Source of the DNA: Candidatus Hikarchaeia archaeon HikBin4
GTDB taxonomy: Archaea; Halobacteriota; Halobacteria; Halobacteriales; Hikarchaeaceae
Assembly: GCA_009889685.1 (NCBI GenBank)
Contig: WTZT01000004.1
Span: 1 to 14,634, forward strand
DNA: 14,634 nt
Reading direction: 5' to 3'
Shown here: positions 13,024 through 14,634 of the stretch, one piece after another
Numbering within the stretch: the stretch's first letter is position 1
How the letters are laid out: every line of letters starts with the position of its first letter
Position numbers and translations under genes: made by a program
The notes under the pieces: model-generated
Database searches by the model: none
The model's input: the letters and a program-made list of their open reading frames with translations, nothing else
What the model was told of the DNA's origin: nothing

Positions 13024-14634
13024 CTTTGTTTCCCCTTGGATTATTCCATTCGGTTCTCGCCACGACTGCACATGTGCCACATTCAATACAAGGCTGCGTA
13101 TCTAAACTAACCCGAAGTTCAATTTTTCCATCAATCTCTGCTTCTTCTACTCGGTAACAACCGCCCCCAAAACCAACGGCACTCACTGGACATGCAGTCA
13201 CCGCACCACCACTAGCTGCATATGAGTTATCTATGAGCTTGATATGTGGTTTTCCTATGTCTGTATCATATGCTAGTTTGCCAATCCTCTCTGCCAACCC
13301 TGGAGGTTTAACTGAATTTTTACTCTTAATAACTGTGCCCAATTCTTCTCCAATTACTGTTGGAAGCGTAACATATGGGGTCGATGTATCTGGTATTGCC
13401 ATTGACAAGATAGGTATGTTGTACAACTTTTCCATCCTATCTCCTATCACCCGAATGGCCCCTCGACCAATTGGAGAAGTCACTAATCCATCTACAATTG
13501 CAGTGGCAATTTTATTCTCTCCAATTGCCTTAACCACGCTATACATCGGGGGTCGAAGTTTATTCATAACTCCTGTTTGACGAAGTTTCAACTCATACCT
13601 TTCCCCCGTTTTGTCAATCGATCCCTTCTCGCGCATCTCTACAAATGCTTCAGAAGCGAGTGCACCCGCTGTAACCGCATGATTCATGCCCTTTATTATC
13701 GGACCTTGAGCTTGCATTTGTCCTCCTGCATCCCCCACGAGTAAGAGCCGATCTAGATGTGGAGTTGGATTTGCGGCCTTTTTCGAATCTGGAACTAGCT
13801 TCGCTGAATATTCTAGTTCACAATACTCTTCGTCTATCCACTGGCCCAATAGGGGATGGGTTATCAACTTATTCAACAATTCTTGAGTTTCAGCTTCTTT
13901 CTCCATAATACTGTCTAGATGGAACACAGTCCCAATCGACAATGTTTCTCGATTGGTATACAAGAACCCTCCCCCACGAACCCCATCGAAAAGATCTCCT
14001 GAAAACAAGTGAGCAATCCCTGTGTCTGGTTCTAAGCCAAATATATTATCTACTTCTGGTAGGTCTACAACAACCTTTACACCCTGGAACCATTCTTCTG
14101 GACGCTCCCAATTCATTAATCCAGATGAACGGGCTAACTCTGATGTCACTCCATCAGCTGCAATGACCACGTCCGCTGTGATAGGGTCTATTTCGTCACA
14201 CATTACTCCCTCAATTTTACCATTCTCGTCCCTCAATACTCCATTAACGTGTATCCCATTTAGCAGGCCCCCTCCTGTTTCTTGAGTCATATCCTGAACT
14301 TCTATTGCAAGCCAAGAGTCCATCTTCCGCCTAAGAACTGAATCACACCACTCAGTATCAGATTCATGAAGTCCTTTGAGGTCAAACGTAGCTGTTTTTT
14401 TTCCAGATATGTTGTGCAGCTTATATTCAGTTATTGGTCTCTCTGTAGCAAATTTTCTAAATTCTGGAAAGAGATCGTCAATAGTATATGGTGAGGATTC
14501 TTCTGCATATATCAATCCGCCAGATACGTTTTTCGATCCTGGCTCTACTCCTCTCTCCAATACAATCGTTTCAATATCATTTTGTGCCAATACTGCAGCA
14601 GCAGCAGCGCCACCTGGCCCTGCTCCTACTACTA
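13001..14634 (-). CDS. fixC: ETF:quinone oxidoreductase-type FixC-FixX fusion, 5'-truncated
   Basis: Flavoprotein of the FixC/ETF-QO group (related to geranylgeranyl reductases), which takes electrons from electron-transfer flavoprotein (FixAB) and passes them to quinone at the membrane. The frame is open to the window edge; the first visible residues, VVGAGPGGAAAAAV, are the FAD-binding GxGxxG motif, so only a few N-terminal residues are missing. Further FAD contacts are ADGVTS (159-164 in visible numbering) and GDAGGQMQ (300-307). The last ~100 residues are a FixX-like ferredoxin domain: Cys481 (ACPVSAV) plus Cys515, Cys518, Cys521 (CIECGTC), followed by WNNPRGNKGVEFRHG. These four cysteines match the single [4Fe-4S] site of mitochondrial ETF-QO, where FixC and FixX are also fused. 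Many prokaryotes encode fixX as a separate gene. FixA and FixB, if present, would lie upstream outside the window. Confidence 0.88.
   Translation of the reverse strand, partial: VVGAGPGGAAAAAVLAQNDIETIVLERGVEPGSKNVSGGLIYAEESSPYTIDDLFPEFRKFATERPITEYKLHNISGKKTATFDLKGLHESDTEWCDSVLRRKMDSWLAIEVQDMTQETGGGLLNGIHVNGVLRDENGKIEGVMCDEIDPITADVVIAADGVTSELARSSGLMNWERPEEWFQGVKVVVDLPEVDNIFGLEPDTGIAHLFSGDLFDGVRGGGFLYTNRETLSIGTVFHLDSIMEKEAETQELLNKLITHPLLGQWIDEEYCELEYSAKLVPDSKKAANPTPHLDRLLLVGDAGGQMQAQGPIIKGMNHAVTAGALASEAFVEMREKGSIDKTGERYELKLRQTGVMNKLRPPMYSVVKAIGENKIATAIVDGLVTSPIGRGAIRVIGDRMEKLYNIPILSMAIPDTSTPYVTLPTVIGEELGTVIKSKNSVKPPGLAERIGKLAYDTDIGKPHIKLIDNSYAASGGAVTACPVSAVGFGGGCYRVEEAEIDGKIELRVSLDTQPCIECGTCAVVARTEWNNPRGNKGVEFRHG

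Noticed and set aside
13024..13086. Upstream TTG/GTG starts of the unknown 133-residue protein
   Set aside because: They fall within the codons for the FixX cysteine motif and add residues unlike the rest of the protein; GTG 13023 has a purine-rich site upstream.
13233..14285. Plus-strand frames opposite fixC, and antisense frames opposite the cupins and cyclodeaminase-like gene
   Set aside because: All lie within well-identified genes on the other strand and show no domain signatures.
14590..14605. GCA/GCT triplet repeat near the right end
   Set aside because: It encodes a short alanine run in the FAD-binding helix of FixC (GPGGAAAAAV) and needs no separate explanation.

Overview
The window looks like archaeal chromosome, most likely from a low-GC relative of the haloarchaea. 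The evidence is a set of housekeeping proteins whose motifs I recognise as haloarchaeal in type: a 97-residue eIF1/SUI1 with an N-terminal CxxC/CxC element, a Mer-type F420 reductase with HYNNRDP, a dUTPase beginning MFESGQFVAE and ending YQGENL, a RimI acetyltransferase ending in a YYADGEDALVL block, and a small zinc-ribbon protein ending CEDCKIW. The DNA is AT-rich and the proteins are not strongly acidic, so this is not a typical salt-in haloarchaeon. A marine sister lineage (Marine Group IV / Hikarchaeia type) is a plausible inference but cannot be proved from this sequence.

Layout, left to right. The plus strand starts with the 3' part of cofE (F420 gamma-glutamyl ligase), overlapped by mer (F420-dependent methylene-H4MPT reductase homologue) and followed by a zinc-ribbon small protein. 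Next is an 804-residue molybdenum hydroxylase large subunit without its usual FAD and [2Fe-2S] partners. It converges with dut, which is divergent from rimI. An amidohydrolase and a small Rieske protein follow on the plus strand. They converge, through a shared CTAG stop, with a long minus-strand run: (in transcription order) an ornithine-cyclodeaminase-like protein, eIF1, a short-chain dehydrogenase and two tandem cupins. Divergent from that run, the plus strand carries a zinc alcohol dehydrogenase and a nitrile hydratase beta subunit without its alpha subunit. The right end, on the minus strand, is a FixC-FixX fusion (ETF:quinone oxidoreductase type, truncated at the window edge) overlapping an unknown coiled-coil protein.

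Functionally the window alternates conserved core genes (cofE, mer, zinc ribbon, dut, rimI, eif1, fixC) with accessory catabolic-type enzymes (Mo hydroxylase, amidohydrolase, Rieske protein, cupins, SDR, cyclodeaminase-like protein, ADH, nitrile hydratase beta). The accessory genes suggest oxidation of small organic or aromatic/nitrogenous molecules; FixCX would pass electrons from an electron-transfer flavoprotein to the quinone pool. No substrate can be assigned from sequence. Gene packing is very tight: no gap exceeds about 120 bases, and several convergent genes overlap or nearly touch. I see no tRNA, rRNA, CRISPR, insertion sequence or transposase.
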